Origin: Dietzia sp. B32
GTDB taxonomy: Bacteria > Actinomycetota > Actinomycetes > Mycobacteriales > Mycobacteriaceae
Assembly: GCF_024732245.1 (NCBI RefSeq)
Contig: NZ_CP093845.1
Location: 3,408,087-3,472,086 of the forward strand
Reading direction: 5' to 3'
Length of the DNA: 64,000 nt
Below the pieces are notes generated by a model. That model ran no database searches and was not told the origin of the DNA. It saw only the letters and a program-made list of their open reading frames with translations. Positions 16,989 to 26,909 of the stretch are shown here, piece by piece (within the stretch, counting starts at the first letter, position 1; each line of letters begins with the position of its first letter). The position numbers were made by a program, and so were the translations under genes.

Positions 16989-18122
16989 ATGACCAAGACG
17001 CTGCTGATCACCAACGACTACCCGCCGCGCCCGGGCGGGATCCAGTCGTATCTGGAGACGTATCTGAGCCACCTGGACCCGACCGAGGTCGCGGTCCTCG
17101 CCTCGACGTTCCGTGGCGTGGAGTCGCAGGAGTACGACGCCTCGAGGCCCTACCTGGTGGAGAGGGTGCCCACCGAGATGCTGCTCCCGACGCCCGACCT
17201 CGCGTCGCGCGCACGGAGGCTCGCCTCGGACTTCGGCGCGACCACGATCTGGTTCGGGGCGGCCGCCCCCCTCGCGGCGATGGCGCCGGTACTGCGAGAG
17301 GGGTCGGTGGACCGCATCATCGCGAGCACCCACGGTCACGAGGTGGGGTGGTCCATGCTCCCGGGTTCGCGCCAGGTGCTCCGATTGATCGGGGAGTCCA
17401 CCGACGCGGTGACCTACGTCAGCGACTACACGCGCAGGCGGTTCGCGGCCGCGTTCGGTCCCCGTGCTCGTCTGGTGCACCAACCGGGCGGGGTGGACAC
17501 GGAGAAGTTCCGACCGGATCCGGCCCGGCGCAGGGCGATCCGCGATCGCTACGGGCTCGCGGACCGCGAGGTGATCGTGTGTCTGTCGCGCCTCGTGCCG
17601 AGGAAGGGACAGGACATGCTCATCCGTGCGATGCCGGAGATCGCCAGGCGGGTGCCCGGGGCGGTCCTCGTCGTCGTCGGCGGGGGACCCTACCGGCGCA
17701 CGCTGGAGGGACTTGCGCGCCGCCTCGGCGTGACCGATCGGGTCATCTTCACCGGGCGCGTCCCGGCTGACGAGATCGTCGACCACCACCGGATGGCAGA
17801 CGTCTTCGCCATGCCGTGCAGAACCCGCGGGGGCGGGTTGGACGTCGAGGGACTGGGAATCGTCTACCTGGAGGCGTCCGCGTGCGGGGTGCCGGTCGTG
17901 GCCGGCCGGAGCGGGGGCGCGCCGGAGACGGTCTGCGATGGTCGGACCGGACTCGTGGTGGACGGGACCTCGCAGGGCGAGGTCGCCGACGCGGTCGCCG
18001 GGCTGCTCGAGGACCGGCCCAGGTCGTCGGCCATGGGCGTGCGCGGCCGGACCTGGGTCCTGGAGAACTGGCGCTGGGAGGACTTGGCGGAAGACATGGA
18101 ACGCGTGCTCTCGGGGGAGTGA
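16989..18122 (+). CDS. pimB: GDP-mannose-dependent PIM mannosyltransferase PimB'
   Basis: A 377-residue GT4-family glycosyltransferase (GT-B fold) that adds the second mannose to phosphatidylinositol mannoside on the cytoplasmic face of the membrane. The N-terminal TNDYPPRPGGIQSYL loop, HGHEVGW near residue 110, LSRLVPRKGQD near 205 and the C-terminal EGLGIVYLEASACG motif with the donor-binding Glu are all present. The synteny (NlpC/P60 upstream, convergent fadD15 downstream) matches Rv2188c. The ATG at 16989 gives the family N-terminus; a CAGGCT at 16975-16980 suggests a leaderless or nearly leaderless transcript. Confidence 0.93.
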   Translation: MTKTLLITNDYPPRPGGIQSYLETYLSHLDPTEVAVLASTFRGVESQEYDASRPYLVERVPTEMLLPTPDLASRARRLASDFGATTIWFGAAAPLAAMAPVLREGSVDRIIASTHGHEVGWSMLPGSRQVLRLIGESTDAVTYVSDYTRRRFAAAFGPRARLVHQPGGVDTEKFRPDPARRRAIRDRYGLADREVIVCLSRLVPRKGQDMLIRAMPEIARRVPGAVLVVVGGGPYRRTLEGLARRLGVTDRVIFTGRVPADEIVDHHRMADVFAMPCRTRGGGLDVEGLGIVYLEASACGVPVVAGRSGGAPETVCDGRTGLVVDGTSQGEVADAVAGLLEDRPRSSAMGVRGRTWVLENWRWEDLAEDMERVLSGE

Positions 18123-18142
18123 CCCGCGAGAGCACGCGTTCC
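18098..18142. terminator. Bidirectional terminator overlapping the pimB 3' end
   Basis: A perfect 16-bp inverted repeat, 18098-18113 with 18127-18142, begins inside the last codons of pimB and ends before the fadD15 stop. It can serve both convergent genes. Confidence 0.8.
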
Positions 18143-18156
18143 GCGGCGCCGTCGGA

Positions 18157-19956
18157 TCAGGCGTAGAGCGACTCGATCTGCTGGGCGTACTTCTGGTGCA
18201 CCACGTTGCGCTTGACCTTCAGCGAGGCGGTGAGCTCACCGGTCTCCTCGGTGAACTGGTCCGGCAGCACGTGGTACTTCTTGATCGACTCGGAGTGCGA
18301 GACGCTCCGGTTGGCGCGCGCCAGGGCCTGGTCGAGGTGCTCGATCATGTCGGCGTCCTTCAGCAGCTCGTACAGCGAGCCGGACTTGTCGTGGTGGGTC
18401 TTCCACCGGTCGACCGCCTCCGGGTCGAGGGTCAGCAGCGCCGCGATGAACGGCTTGCCGTCGCCTACGCACACCGCCTCGGCCACGAGGGGGTCCGCGC
18501 GCAGCGCGTCCTCGAGTTGGTTGGGTGCCACGTTCTTGCCGCCGGCCGTGACGATGATCTCCTTCTTCCGGCCGGTGATCGACAGGTAGCCGTCCTCGTC
18601 CAGCGAACCGAGGTCGCCGGTGCGGAACCACCCGTCGGTGAAGGACTCGGAGGTCGCCTTCTCGTTCTGCCAGTAGCCGGAGGCCACGACGGGTCCGCTG
18701 ACCTCGACCTCGCCGTCCTGTGCGATGCGGACCGCGCAGCCGGGCAGCGGCTGACCGACGCTGCCGATCCGCATCCGACCCGGGGTGTTGACCGTGATGG
18801 CGGCACAGGTCTCGGTCAGGCCGTAGCCCTCGAAGATGTTGACCCCGATGCCGTCGAAGAAGTGGGTCAGACGCTCACCCAGGGCCGCTCCGCCGGAGAT
18901 CGCGACCTCACAGCGCCCACCGAGGGCGTTGACGAGCTTGGCGTAGACGAGCTTCGAGAAGATGGCGTGGCGCAGCTTGAGGAGCGGGCCCACACGGCCC
19001 TCGCTCCGATTGGCCTTGGAGTACGCGACGGCCGTGTCGGCGGCCTTGTCGAACATCCATGCCTTGACCGCGCCGCCGTCCTGAGCCGTGGCCTGGGCCT
19101 TGTTGAAGACCTTCTGGAAGACGCGGGGCACGGCCAGGATGTAGTGCGGCTTCATCTCGCCGAACGTCTCGACCAGATTGGTCAGGTCGGCGGAGTGCGC
19201 GATGGTCACACCGGCGTGGAAGCCGGCGTACGTGATGGCGCGGGCCAGCACGTGGGCCAGGGGCAGGAACATCACCGAGGTGGCGTCGTCGCGGAGGATC
19301 CCCCTGAATGGCGTCTCGAGGACGGCCAGCGTCTCGGACATGAAGTTGCGGTGGCTGAGCATGACGCCCTTGGGACGTCCCGTGGTGCCCGAGGTGTAGA
19401 TCAACGTCGCGGGCGAGTCGGCACGCACCGAGGCGCGGCGGGCGTCGAGCACCGAGGCGTCGACCGACGACCCCGCGGACGCGAGGGCCTCCAGGGCCGG
19501 GGTGTCACCCTCGATCACCAGGACGTCGGCGACCTCGAGGCCCTCCACGCCCTCCCGGGCGGTGGCCGCGTGGGTGTCGTTCTCGACGATGATCAACCGC
19601 GCCGCGGAATCCTCCATGATCCAGCGGATCTGGTCGGCGCTCGAGCTGTCGTACACCGGGACCGTGACCGCGCCGACCGCCCAGATCGCGAAGTCGATGA
19701 CGTTCCACTCGTACCGGGTCGAGCTCAGCAGGGCGACCCGGTCGCCCGCCTCGACACCGCGCGCCACCAGGCCGCGGGCGATCGTGCGGACCTCCTCGGC
19801 GAACTCGAGGTTGGTGACGTCCGTCCACCGACCGTCGACCGGCTTCTGGAAAGCCACGTTCTCCGGGGTCCGTTCTGCCCGGTCGTATGCCGACTGAACG
19901 CAGGACCAGTCATCAGGGACGGTGAAGTTGGCGGGTACCGCGACGTATTCGCGCAA
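18157..19956 (-). CDS. fadD15: Long-chain fatty-acid-CoA ligase FadD15-like
   Basis: A 599-residue ANL-superfamily enzyme that activates fatty acids to acyl-CoA via acyl-AMP. The AMP-binding motif YTSGTTGRPKGVMLSH is near residue 180. FEGYGLTE, WFRTGDLG and the A8 hinge GRKKEIIVTAGGKNVAP are in order, and the final catalytic Lys is in LKVKRN. The TTG start at 19956, behind GGGAGG, gives LREYVAVPANFTV, which aligns with the FadD15 N-terminus (Rv2187); the open frame to 20001 has no binding site. TACACT at 19981-19986 (minus) may be its -10. It is divergent from the SRPBCC gene. Confidence 0.92.
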   Translation of the reverse strand: MREYVAVPANFTVPDDWSCVQSAYDRAERTPENVAFQKPVDGRWTDVTNLEFAEEVRTIARGLVARGVEAGDRVALLSSTRYEWNVIDFAIWAVGAVTVPVYDSSSADQIRWIMEDSAARLIIVENDTHAATAREGVEGLEVADVLVIEGDTPALEALASAGSSVDASVLDARRASVRADSPATLIYTSGTTGRPKGVMLSHRNFMSETLAVLETPFRGILRDDATSVMFLPLAHVLARAITYAGFHAGVTIAHSADLTNLVETFGEMKPHYILAVPRVFQKVFNKAQATAQDGGAVKAWMFDKAADTAVAYSKANRSEGRVGPLLKLRHAIFSKLVYAKLVNALGGRCEVAISGGAALGERLTHFFDGIGVNIFEGYGLTETCAAITVNTPGRMRIGSVGQPLPGCAVRIAQDGEVEVSGPVVASGYWQNEKATSESFTDGWFRTGDLGSLDEDGYLSITGRKKEIIVTAGGKNVAPNQLEDALRADPLVAEAVCVGDGKPFIAALLTLDPEAVDRWKTHHDKSGSLYELLKDADMIEHLDQALARANRSVSHSESIKKYHVLPDQFTEETGELTASLKVKRNVVHQKYAQQIESLYA

Positions 19957-20095
19957 AGGGTCCTCCCGGTAAAGCCGTTCAGTGTATGTCGGTGACCACA
20001 CACTATCGCCGGTGTCGACCGTCGGTCACGTCGCCTGCCCTCCGGGCACGGAGGGTGGGGCGCATCGCGGGGCCCGATGTGTGAAGCTTGGGGGT

Positions 20096-20557
20096 ATGAG
20101 CGAGCACGATGGCGCCCCCGAGGTCTGGCCGACCAGAGACTCCACAGTGGTCGACGCGCCGGTTGAGGACGTCATGACCGTGATCTCCGACTTCGCGGCG
20201 TACCCCGAATGGTCCGCGTCGATCCGGGCCGCCGAGGTGCTGTCGTCCGGTCAGGACGGTCGCCCGGACCGGGTGCGGTTCCAGCTCGAGGCGGGCGCGA
20301 TCACCGACGAGTACGTCCTCGTCTACTCGTGGTCGGCGGACGACAGGGGACTGGAGTGGCGCCTGGAGAGCTCGGCGCTGCAGAAGGCCCAGCGGGGTTG
20401 CTACCGCCTCGAACCCGTCGAGGGCGGCACACGGGTGGACTACGAGCTCGAGATCGAGCTCACGGTCCCGGTGATCGGGAGCCTGCGCAGCCGTGCCCAG
20501 CGGCGGATCCTCGGCGATGCGTTGAGTGAACTCAAGCGCCGGGCGGAATCGCTGTGA
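20096..20557 (+). CDS. SRPBCC (START-like) lipid-binding family protein
   Basis: A 153-residue cytoplasmic protein of the polyketide cyclase/START-like fold, an orthologue in position and sequence type of M. tuberculosis TB16.3 (Rv2185c). The hallmark DFAAYPEWSASIRAAEVL and the C-terminal helix (LRSRAQRRILGDALSELKRR) that closes the hydrophobic pocket are visible. The ligand is unknown. The ATG at 20096 fits; a GAAGCT seven bases upstream and a G-run leave open whether the mRNA is leaderless. It starts a five-gene run (to aroG) whose first three genes nearly touch; the next gene's GTG overlaps its TGA. Confidence 0.88.
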   Translation: MSEHDGAPEVWPTRDSTVVDAPVEDVMTVISDFAAYPEWSASIRAAEVLSSGQDGRPDRVRFQLEAGAITDEYVLVYSWSADDRGLEWRLESSALQKAQRGCYRLEPVEGGTRVDYELEIELTVPVIGSLRSRAQRRILGDALSELKRRAESL

Positions 20558-21441
20558 GCAGGACCAGGGTCGTCGTCGTGCTCGGGGGTGACCCCGGGGA
20601 CCGCGCGCGCGTCACCGCCGATGAGCTCGCGGACGGGGAACTCACGGCGCTGGTCCTGACCGGCCATCCCGACGCCGTCGATCCCCGTCTCGACGTCTCG
20701 GAGGCCGGGTCCGTCGAGGTGCGGGTCGACGACCCGACCGCCAGGCTCGAGGCCTACCGGTCGGGGGCCGCCGACCCGGATGACGACGTCCTCGCCGCGC
20801 TCGCCGCGGGCGGGGACACCCCGCTGGCCGCGGTGCTCGGATGGGAGTACGCGCGGCGCGCCGCCGTGTCCGACTACTGGGACGTCGTCGTGGTCGAGCT
20901 CGACGGTGACCTGACCGCGGTACGTCGGATCGCAGCAGCCGGAGAACTGGCCGCCTTCGTGGAGTCGCGGTGGCCCGCCAACGTGCGCTTCGCCTCCATG
21001 GCGGCGGGAGGACGCGCCGACGTGCGGGTCCGCGAGGCACACCGCCTCGCATTGCTCGCCGGTGACGTGGCCGACTTCCTGGCCGGGTCGATCGAGATCC
21101 GGGTGGCGGGAGCCCCGGCGGGAGGGACCGCCGAGATGGCGGCCCTGGCCCGCGGCGCCGTCACCCCGGTGGTGGCCCCCGACGGTCAGGGCGGATACCG
21201 GGTCGAGTACCCCGCCCCGATGCGGCCGTCCGCGCCGGTGTCGGTCGAGGGGGACCGGCTCCGCCTGGAATTCGACGGGTTCCGGGCCGTCATGTCGATG
21301 CCGGCATTGCTGTCCCGGTGTGTGCTCACCGACTCGGTGTTCGAGCCCGACACGGGCCGGGTGGTGGTCCGCTTCCTGCCCGACCCGGACCTGTGGCCCC
21401 CGAACCTCGTACCGTCCGGATCCGCGGACCGTGCCGGGTAG
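20554..21441 (+). CDS. Rv2184c-like protein without a nucleotide-binding P-loop
   Basis: A 295-residue protein at the place held in M. tuberculosis by the ArsA-like ATPase Rv2184c. The N-terminus VVVVLGGDPGDRA begins like a deviant Walker A strand-loop but lacks the GK[ST] residues, and no conserved aspartate motif follows clearly. The middle is acidic and Ala-rich. The C-terminal part (VSVEGDRLRLEFDGFRAV) looks like the small beta domain found at the end of ArsA/GET3-like proteins. It is therefore possibly a degenerate ArsA-family protein; this is inference. The GTG start overlaps the upstream stop, so it is co-translated with the SRPBCC protein. Confidence 0.55.
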   Translation: MSRTRVVVVLGGDPGDRARVTADELADGELTALVLTGHPDAVDPRLDVSEAGSVEVRVDDPTARLEAYRSGAADPDDDVLAALAAGGDTPLAAVLGWEYARRAAVSDYWDVVVVELDGDLTAVRRIAAAGELAAFVESRWPANVRFASMAAGGRADVRVREAHRLALLAGDVADFLAGSIEIRVAGAPAGGTAEMAALARGAVTPVVAPDGQGGYRVEYPAPMRPSAPVSVEGDRLRLEFDGFRAVMSMPALLSRCVLTDSVFEPDTGRVVVRFLPDPDLWPPNLVPSGSADRAG

Positions 21442-21485
21442 TATCCGCATTCGTCGACAGCCATCACAAGAGGACCGGTGACCCG

Positions 21486-22226
21486 TTGCTGTACTACTTG
21501 TTCAAATACGTGCTCATCGGCCCGTTCCTGCGGCTGACGAGCCGTCGGGTCGTCACCGGCCGCGAGCATTTCCCCGAGCGCGGCGGTGCGCTGCTGGTGG
21601 GGAACCACCAGTCGGTCGCGGACTGGTTGTTCACCCCGTTGCTCCTGCCCCGGAGGGTCACCTTCCTGGCCAAGAGTGACTACTTCACCGGCACGGGCAT
21701 CCGCGGGATGCTCAGCCGGTGGTTCTTCGCGGGCTCGGGGCAGCACCCGATCGACCGCACCAATGCGGACGCCGCCCAGGCCGCCCTCGACGCGGGACTC
21801 GAGGTCCTCTCCTCCGGGGAGATCCTGTGCATCTACCCGGAGGGGACCCGCTCGCCGGACGGTCGCCTGTACCGCGGGAAGACCGGACCGGCCCGCCTCG
21901 CGCTCCGCGCCGGGGTGCCCATCATCCCGGTGGGCGTGACCGGGACCTCGGAGTACGTCCGCCGGATCTCCCGGTTCCGCCCCGGACGACGCACCGAGAT
22001 CCGCGTGATGCTCGGCGAGCCGCTCGACCTGTCGCCGTGGGCCGGACGCGAAGGGGACCGGGACGCGGAGCGTGAGATCACCGACGAGCTCATGCGCCGG
22101 ATCCAGGCGCTGACCGGTCAGGAGTACGTCCACCACACGTACGGCGCGGAGATGAAGAAGCGCTACGAGGCGGTGCGCAAGGCCGGGCGGAACCTGCTCG
22201 ACCACCCCGTCGAGGGACAGCGCTGA
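21486..22226 (+). CDS. 1-acyl-sn-glycerol-3-phosphate acyltransferase (PlsC family)
   Basis: A 246-residue membrane-associated acyltransferase that probably adds the second acyl chain to lysophosphatidic acid. The catalytic NHxxxxD motif is NHQSVAD at 40-46, and the YPEGTRSPDG motif follows near 118. The TTG at 21486 gives LLYYLFKYVL, which aligns with the conserved N-terminus of the Rv2182c family; GAGGA lies eleven bases upstream. A long in-frame extension upstream is a shadow of the previous gene. It sits between the Rv2184c-like protein and RNase AS, as in mycobacteria. Confidence 0.92.
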   Translation: MLYYLFKYVLIGPFLRLTSRRVVTGREHFPERGGALLVGNHQSVADWLFTPLLLPRRVTFLAKSDYFTGTGIRGMLSRWFFAGSGQHPIDRTNADAAQAALDAGLEVLSSGEILCIYPEGTRSPDGRLYRGKTGPARLALRAGVPIIPVGVTGTSEYVRRISRFRPGRRTEIRVMLGEPLDLSPWAGREGDRDAEREITDELMRRIQALTGQEYVHHTYGAEMKKRYEAVRKAGRNLLDHPVEGQR

Positions 22227-22232
22227 CCGCCG

Positions 22233-22730
22233 GTGCGCTACTTCTACGACTGCGAGTTCATCGAGGACGGCACCACCATCGAGCTGGTCTCCGTGGGGAT
22301 CGTCGCCGAGGACGGCCGTGAGTTCTACGCCGTCTCCACCGAGTTCGACGCCTCCGCGGCGGGGCCGTGGGTGCGGCGCAACGTCCTTCCCAAGCTGCCC
22401 AACCCGTCGTCGTCCGCATGGATGTCGCGGACACGGATCCGGGACGAGCTCTACGACTTCGTCACCGCCCCACCCACCGGCGGGGTCGAGATGTGGGCGT
22501 GGATCGGCGCCTACGACCATGTGGCCGTGTGCCAACTGTGGGGCGACATGACGGCGCTGCCGGCCGCCATGCCCCGGTTCACCCGGGATGTCCGTCAGCT
22601 CTGGGAGACCGCGGGCAGACCCGAACTGCCCCAGCACCCCGGCGGGGAGCACGACGCACTCGCCGACGCCCGTCACGCGGCGATGCGCTTCCGCGCCATC
22701 GCCGCGAAAGCGCCCCACCTGGGTCTCTGA
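22233..22730 (+). CDS. RNase AS, DEDDh 3'-5' exoribonuclease
   Basis: A 165-residue compact exonuclease of the RNase T-like type that matches M. tuberculosis Rv2179c, reported to degrade adenylate-containing RNA. The first acidic pair is Asp6 and Glu8 in YDCEFIEDG and the final His-Asp pair is in GGEHDALADARHAA. An Asp at YDHVA supplies the middle acidic residue. The GTG start lies six bases after the plsC stop, so the two are co-transcribed. Confidence 0.9.
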   Translation: MRYFYDCEFIEDGTTIELVSVGIVAEDGREFYAVSTEFDASAAGPWVRRNVLPKLPNPSSSAWMSRTRIRDELYDFVTAPPTGGVEMWAWIGAYDHVAVCQLWGDMTALPAAMPRFTRDVRQLWETAGRPELPQHPGGEHDALADARHAAMRFRAIAAKAPHLGL

Positions 22731-24173
<1,443 letters not shown>

Positions 24174-24177
24174 GCCG

Positions 24178-26409
24178 TCAGCCCAGCGCGTCGATCTCGA
24201 CCTCGCTGCCCCGGGCCACCACGCGGCCGGGCAGCGGGTTCTGCCCGTAGACGATGCCCCGGGCGGTGCCCGAGTCGATGGTGGCCCTGAGGCCGGCGTC
24301 CTGCAGCGTCCGACGCGCGTCGGAGGCCCGCGCCCCCAACAACACCGGGACGGTCACCGCGTCGGAGGGAACGATCCGCAGGACCGCGTTCGCCGGGTCG
24401 ACCCGGGTGCCGGCCGGGGGGTCGGTGCGGACCACACGCCCGTCGGCGATCTGTCGATCGGTCACGGGCGCCTCGCGGACGATGGTGAACCCGGCCTCGT
24501 CGAGGACATCCGCCGCCTCGTCGAGGGGGACGTCCCGGATGTCCGGCACGGTCAGCGCGTTGGAGACGAGCAGGGTGACGCCGTCACCGCGGGACACGTC
24601 GGTTCCGGGATCCGGGTCGGTGCCCACGGCCAGGCCGCCGTCCACCTCGTCGTCGTAGACCCTCCTGACCTGTGACACCGTCAGGCCCGCGCCCTCGAGG
24701 GCCGCGCGAGCCTGATCCTCCTCCAGCCCCACCACCTCGGGGACCGCGACGGGGGCGGGCCCGGAACTCGTGACCATGGCGACGCGCGTGCCCACGTCGA
24801 CGGTCGTCCCCGCGCTCGGCTGCACCGAGACCACCTGACCGACGGGCACCGAGTCCGAGTGTTCGCTCCCGCCGCGGACCGGTTCCAGTGAGTTCTCCCG
24901 CAGTGCCGCCGACACGGCGTCGACCGACCGGTCGGCGCCCACCTCGGGAACCACGGGACGACCGACGGACACCAGTACCGCCACCGTGTCCCCGCGGGGG
25001 ACCTTCTCACCCGCCGCGGGGTCGGTACCCACCAGGGCGGACGGGGGGACGTCGTTGCTGAAGGCGTCCCGGGTGGCGGCGGTGAGTCCGACGGCGTTGA
25101 CCGCCTCTGTCGCCTGCCCCACGGACATGCCCTGGACCGCCGGTACCTCGACGAACCGTCCGGACCCCAGCCACCAGCCGGCCACTGCCAGGCCGATCGC
25201 GGCCGCGAGCACCACGATGAGCCACAGCATCCCGCGCCGGGGACGCGGACGGATGACGTCCCGGTCGGGGGCGGTGTCGAGGTCACCGGGGGGATAGTGA
25301 CCCGAGCCCGCGCCGTGCCAGTGCGCGGGGGCGGCGCCCGCTCCCGCAGCCGCTCCCGCGTCCGTCGGCACCGGAACGGCTCTGGTCTCGACCCTGGTCG
25401 GCGTCGGCCCGTCGCCCCGTCGCAGCGTCTCGCCGCTCTCACGGTCGGCGGCGTCGAACTCGGACTCCCCGCCCGGGGTCGCGCGCGCGGCGTTCGCCCG
25501 CGCCCTGGACCACGAGGACTGCCTCGGTGCCGGGACGACGTAGTCGGGGAACCGGCCGATCCTGGCGGCCTGGTCGAGGTCCCGGAGCATCTCCCCGGCG
25601 TCGGCGTAGCGGTCCTCGCGGCTGCGTCGGGTGGCGTGCAGGATGAGGTGGTCCAGGTCCTCGGCCACGGTGTCGGACTGGTCGGACGGGGCGGGCACGT
25701 CGGTGTCGAGGCGACGGTAGGCCACGGCGATGTTGTTGTCGCCGCTGAACGGTGGCTCCCCGGTGAGCATCTCGTAGGCGAGCACGCCCAGCGAGTAGAG
25801 ATCGGACCGGGCGTCGGTGTCGGCGCCGGAGATCTGCTCGGGGGAGAGGTAGGCGGCCGTCCCCATCACCACGCTGCTGGAGGTGGCACGGGACTCGGCC
25901 ACGGCGCGGACGAGGCCGAAGTCCGCGAGCTTGACCGCGCCGTTGGTGGAGATCAGCACGTTCTCCGGCTTGATGTCGCGGTGCACCAACCCGGCCTGGT
26001 GGGCCTCGCGCAGGGCGCCGAGCAGCGGACGCAGGACGGCGGCCGCGGCGTACGGGGGCATCGGACCGCGCTCGTCGAGTAGCTCCCGCAGTGTCCCGCC
26101 GGGCACGAGCTCCATCACCAGGAACGCGGTGTCGCCCTCGACGCCCTGGTCGAAGACCTGGACGATCCCGGGATCGGACAGGCGGGCCGCCGACCTGGCC
26201 TCGAGGGTGAAGCGGTCGACGAACGCGCGGTCACCGGCGAGGGTCGGATCGAGCAGCTTGACGGCGACGTGGCGGTCCAGCCGCTCGTCGGTGGCCAGGT
26301 GGACGGTGGACATCCCGCCGCGGGCGATCACGGCGTCGAGCCGGTATCGACCGTCGAGCAGGGTGCCTGGTCCGGGGGGCTTCCCGTCGTAAGTGCTCAT
26401 GGCGTCCAT
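24178..26409 (-). CDS. pknL: Ser/Thr protein kinase PknL with five PASTA repeats
   Basis: A 743-residue transmembrane kinase. The kinase domain covers about 20-290: GGMSTVHL loop, Lys51, HRDIKPENVLI and DFGLVR. A juxtamembrane linker, a single transmembrane helix near 390-410 and five extracellular PASTA repeats follow. PASTA domains bind peptidoglycan fragments, so it probably senses cell-wall state. Mycobacterial PknL lacks PASTA repeats while corynebacterial PknL has them; this one is of the corynebacterial type. The first ATG (26409) has GGGAGGGG upstream at good spacing. The divergent neighbour is the DNA-binding protein that PknL phosphorylates in M. tuberculosis. Confidence 0.95.
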   Translation of the reverse strand: MDAMSTYDGKPPGPGTLLDGRYRLDAVIARGGMSTVHLATDERLDRHVAVKLLDPTLAGDRAFVDRFTLEARSAARLSDPGIVQVFDQGVEGDTAFLVMELVPGGTLRELLDERGPMPPYAAAAVLRPLLGALREAHQAGLVHRDIKPENVLISTNGAVKLADFGLVRAVAESRATSSSVVMGTAAYLSPEQISGADTDARSDLYSLGVLAYEMLTGEPPFSGDNNIAVAYRRLDTDVPAPSDQSDTVAEDLDHLILHATRRSREDRYADAGEMLRDLDQAARIGRFPDYVVPAPRQSSWSRARANAARATPGGESEFDAADRESGETLRRGDGPTPTRVETRAVPVPTDAGAAAGAGAAPAHWHGAGSGHYPPGDLDTAPDRDVIRPRPRRGMLWLIVVLAAAIGLAVAGWWLGSGRFVEVPAVQGMSVGQATEAVNAVGLTAATRDAFSNDVPPSALVGTDPAAGEKVPRGDTVAVLVSVGRPVVPEVGADRSVDAVSAALRENSLEPVRGGSEHSDSVPVGQVVSVQPSAGTTVDVGTRVAMVTSSGPAPVAVPEVVGLEEDQARAALEGAGLTVSQVRRVYDDEVDGGLAVGTDPDPGTDVSRGDGVTLLVSNALTVPDIRDVPLDEAADVLDEAGFTIVREAPVTDRQIADGRVVRTDPPAGTRVDPANAVLRIVPSDAVTVPVLLGARASDARRTLQDAGLRATIDSGTARGIVYGQNPLPGRVVARGSEVEIDALG

Positions 26410-26530
26410 TCTGCCCCTCCCGTCCCGTCGGCGGTATGTCCCGAGCCGACGGGGTCCGCAACCCCGCGGCGCCGGTCCCGCGGGTGGGAGCCGGTCGTGC
26501 GCCGGTGGGACCCGGGCGCACCCGTGGGAC

Positions 26531-26536
26531 TAACCT
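26531..26536 (+). promoter_or_regulatory. -10 element of a leaderless promoter
   Basis: TAACCT with seven bases to the GTG of the Rv2175c-like gene; the intervening GGGAGGG is too close to act as a normal ribosome binding site. Confidence 0.6.
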
Positions 26537-26543
26537 GGGAGGG

Positions 26544-26909
26544 GTGAGTACCGTTCCGCACGCCGACGACGTCCTTCCCGCCGACGTTGAGACCATCAAC
26601 CTGCCCGAGGTGTCCGAACGTCTGGGCATCCCCGTGACCCGCGTGCACGATCTGCTGCGCGACGGGACCCTGCTCGCCGTCCGGCGGGCGGGCATCGTGA
26701 TGGTGCCGGCACTGTTCCTCGACGACGACGAAGTCGTGCGTTTCCTGCCCGGGCTGGTCGCGGTCCTGCGGGATGGCGGCTACCGGGACGAGGAGATCCT
26801 GCGCTGGCTGTTCGAGGAGGACGAGTCCCTACCCGGCCGGCCGGCCGACGCTCTGCACGGTCACGGCGCGCGCGAGGTCATGCGTCGCGCCCAGGCGATG
26901 GCGTTCTGA
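26544..26909 (+). CDS. Rv2175c-like DNA-binding protein, predicted PknL partner
   Basis: A 121-residue protein with an N-terminal helix-turn-helix/winged-helix (INLPEVSERLGIPVTRVHDLLRDG, about 17-40, then a VRRAGIVMVPALFL wing). The C-terminal half is the helical region of the Rv2175c family. In M. tuberculosis the orthologue binds DNA and loses binding when PknL phosphorylates a threonine in its N-terminal tail; here the tail holds a Thr (ADVETINL) near residue 17. The GTG start with a -10 seven bases upstream points to leaderless expression. It is divergent from pknL. Its last 32 bp overlap the convergent mptA gene. Confidence 0.88.
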   Translation: MSTVPHADDVLPADVETINLPEVSERLGIPVTRVHDLLRDGTLLAVRRAGIVMVPALFLDDDEVVRFLPGLVAVLRDGGYRDEEILRWLFEEDESLPGRPADALHGHGAREVMRRAQAMAF

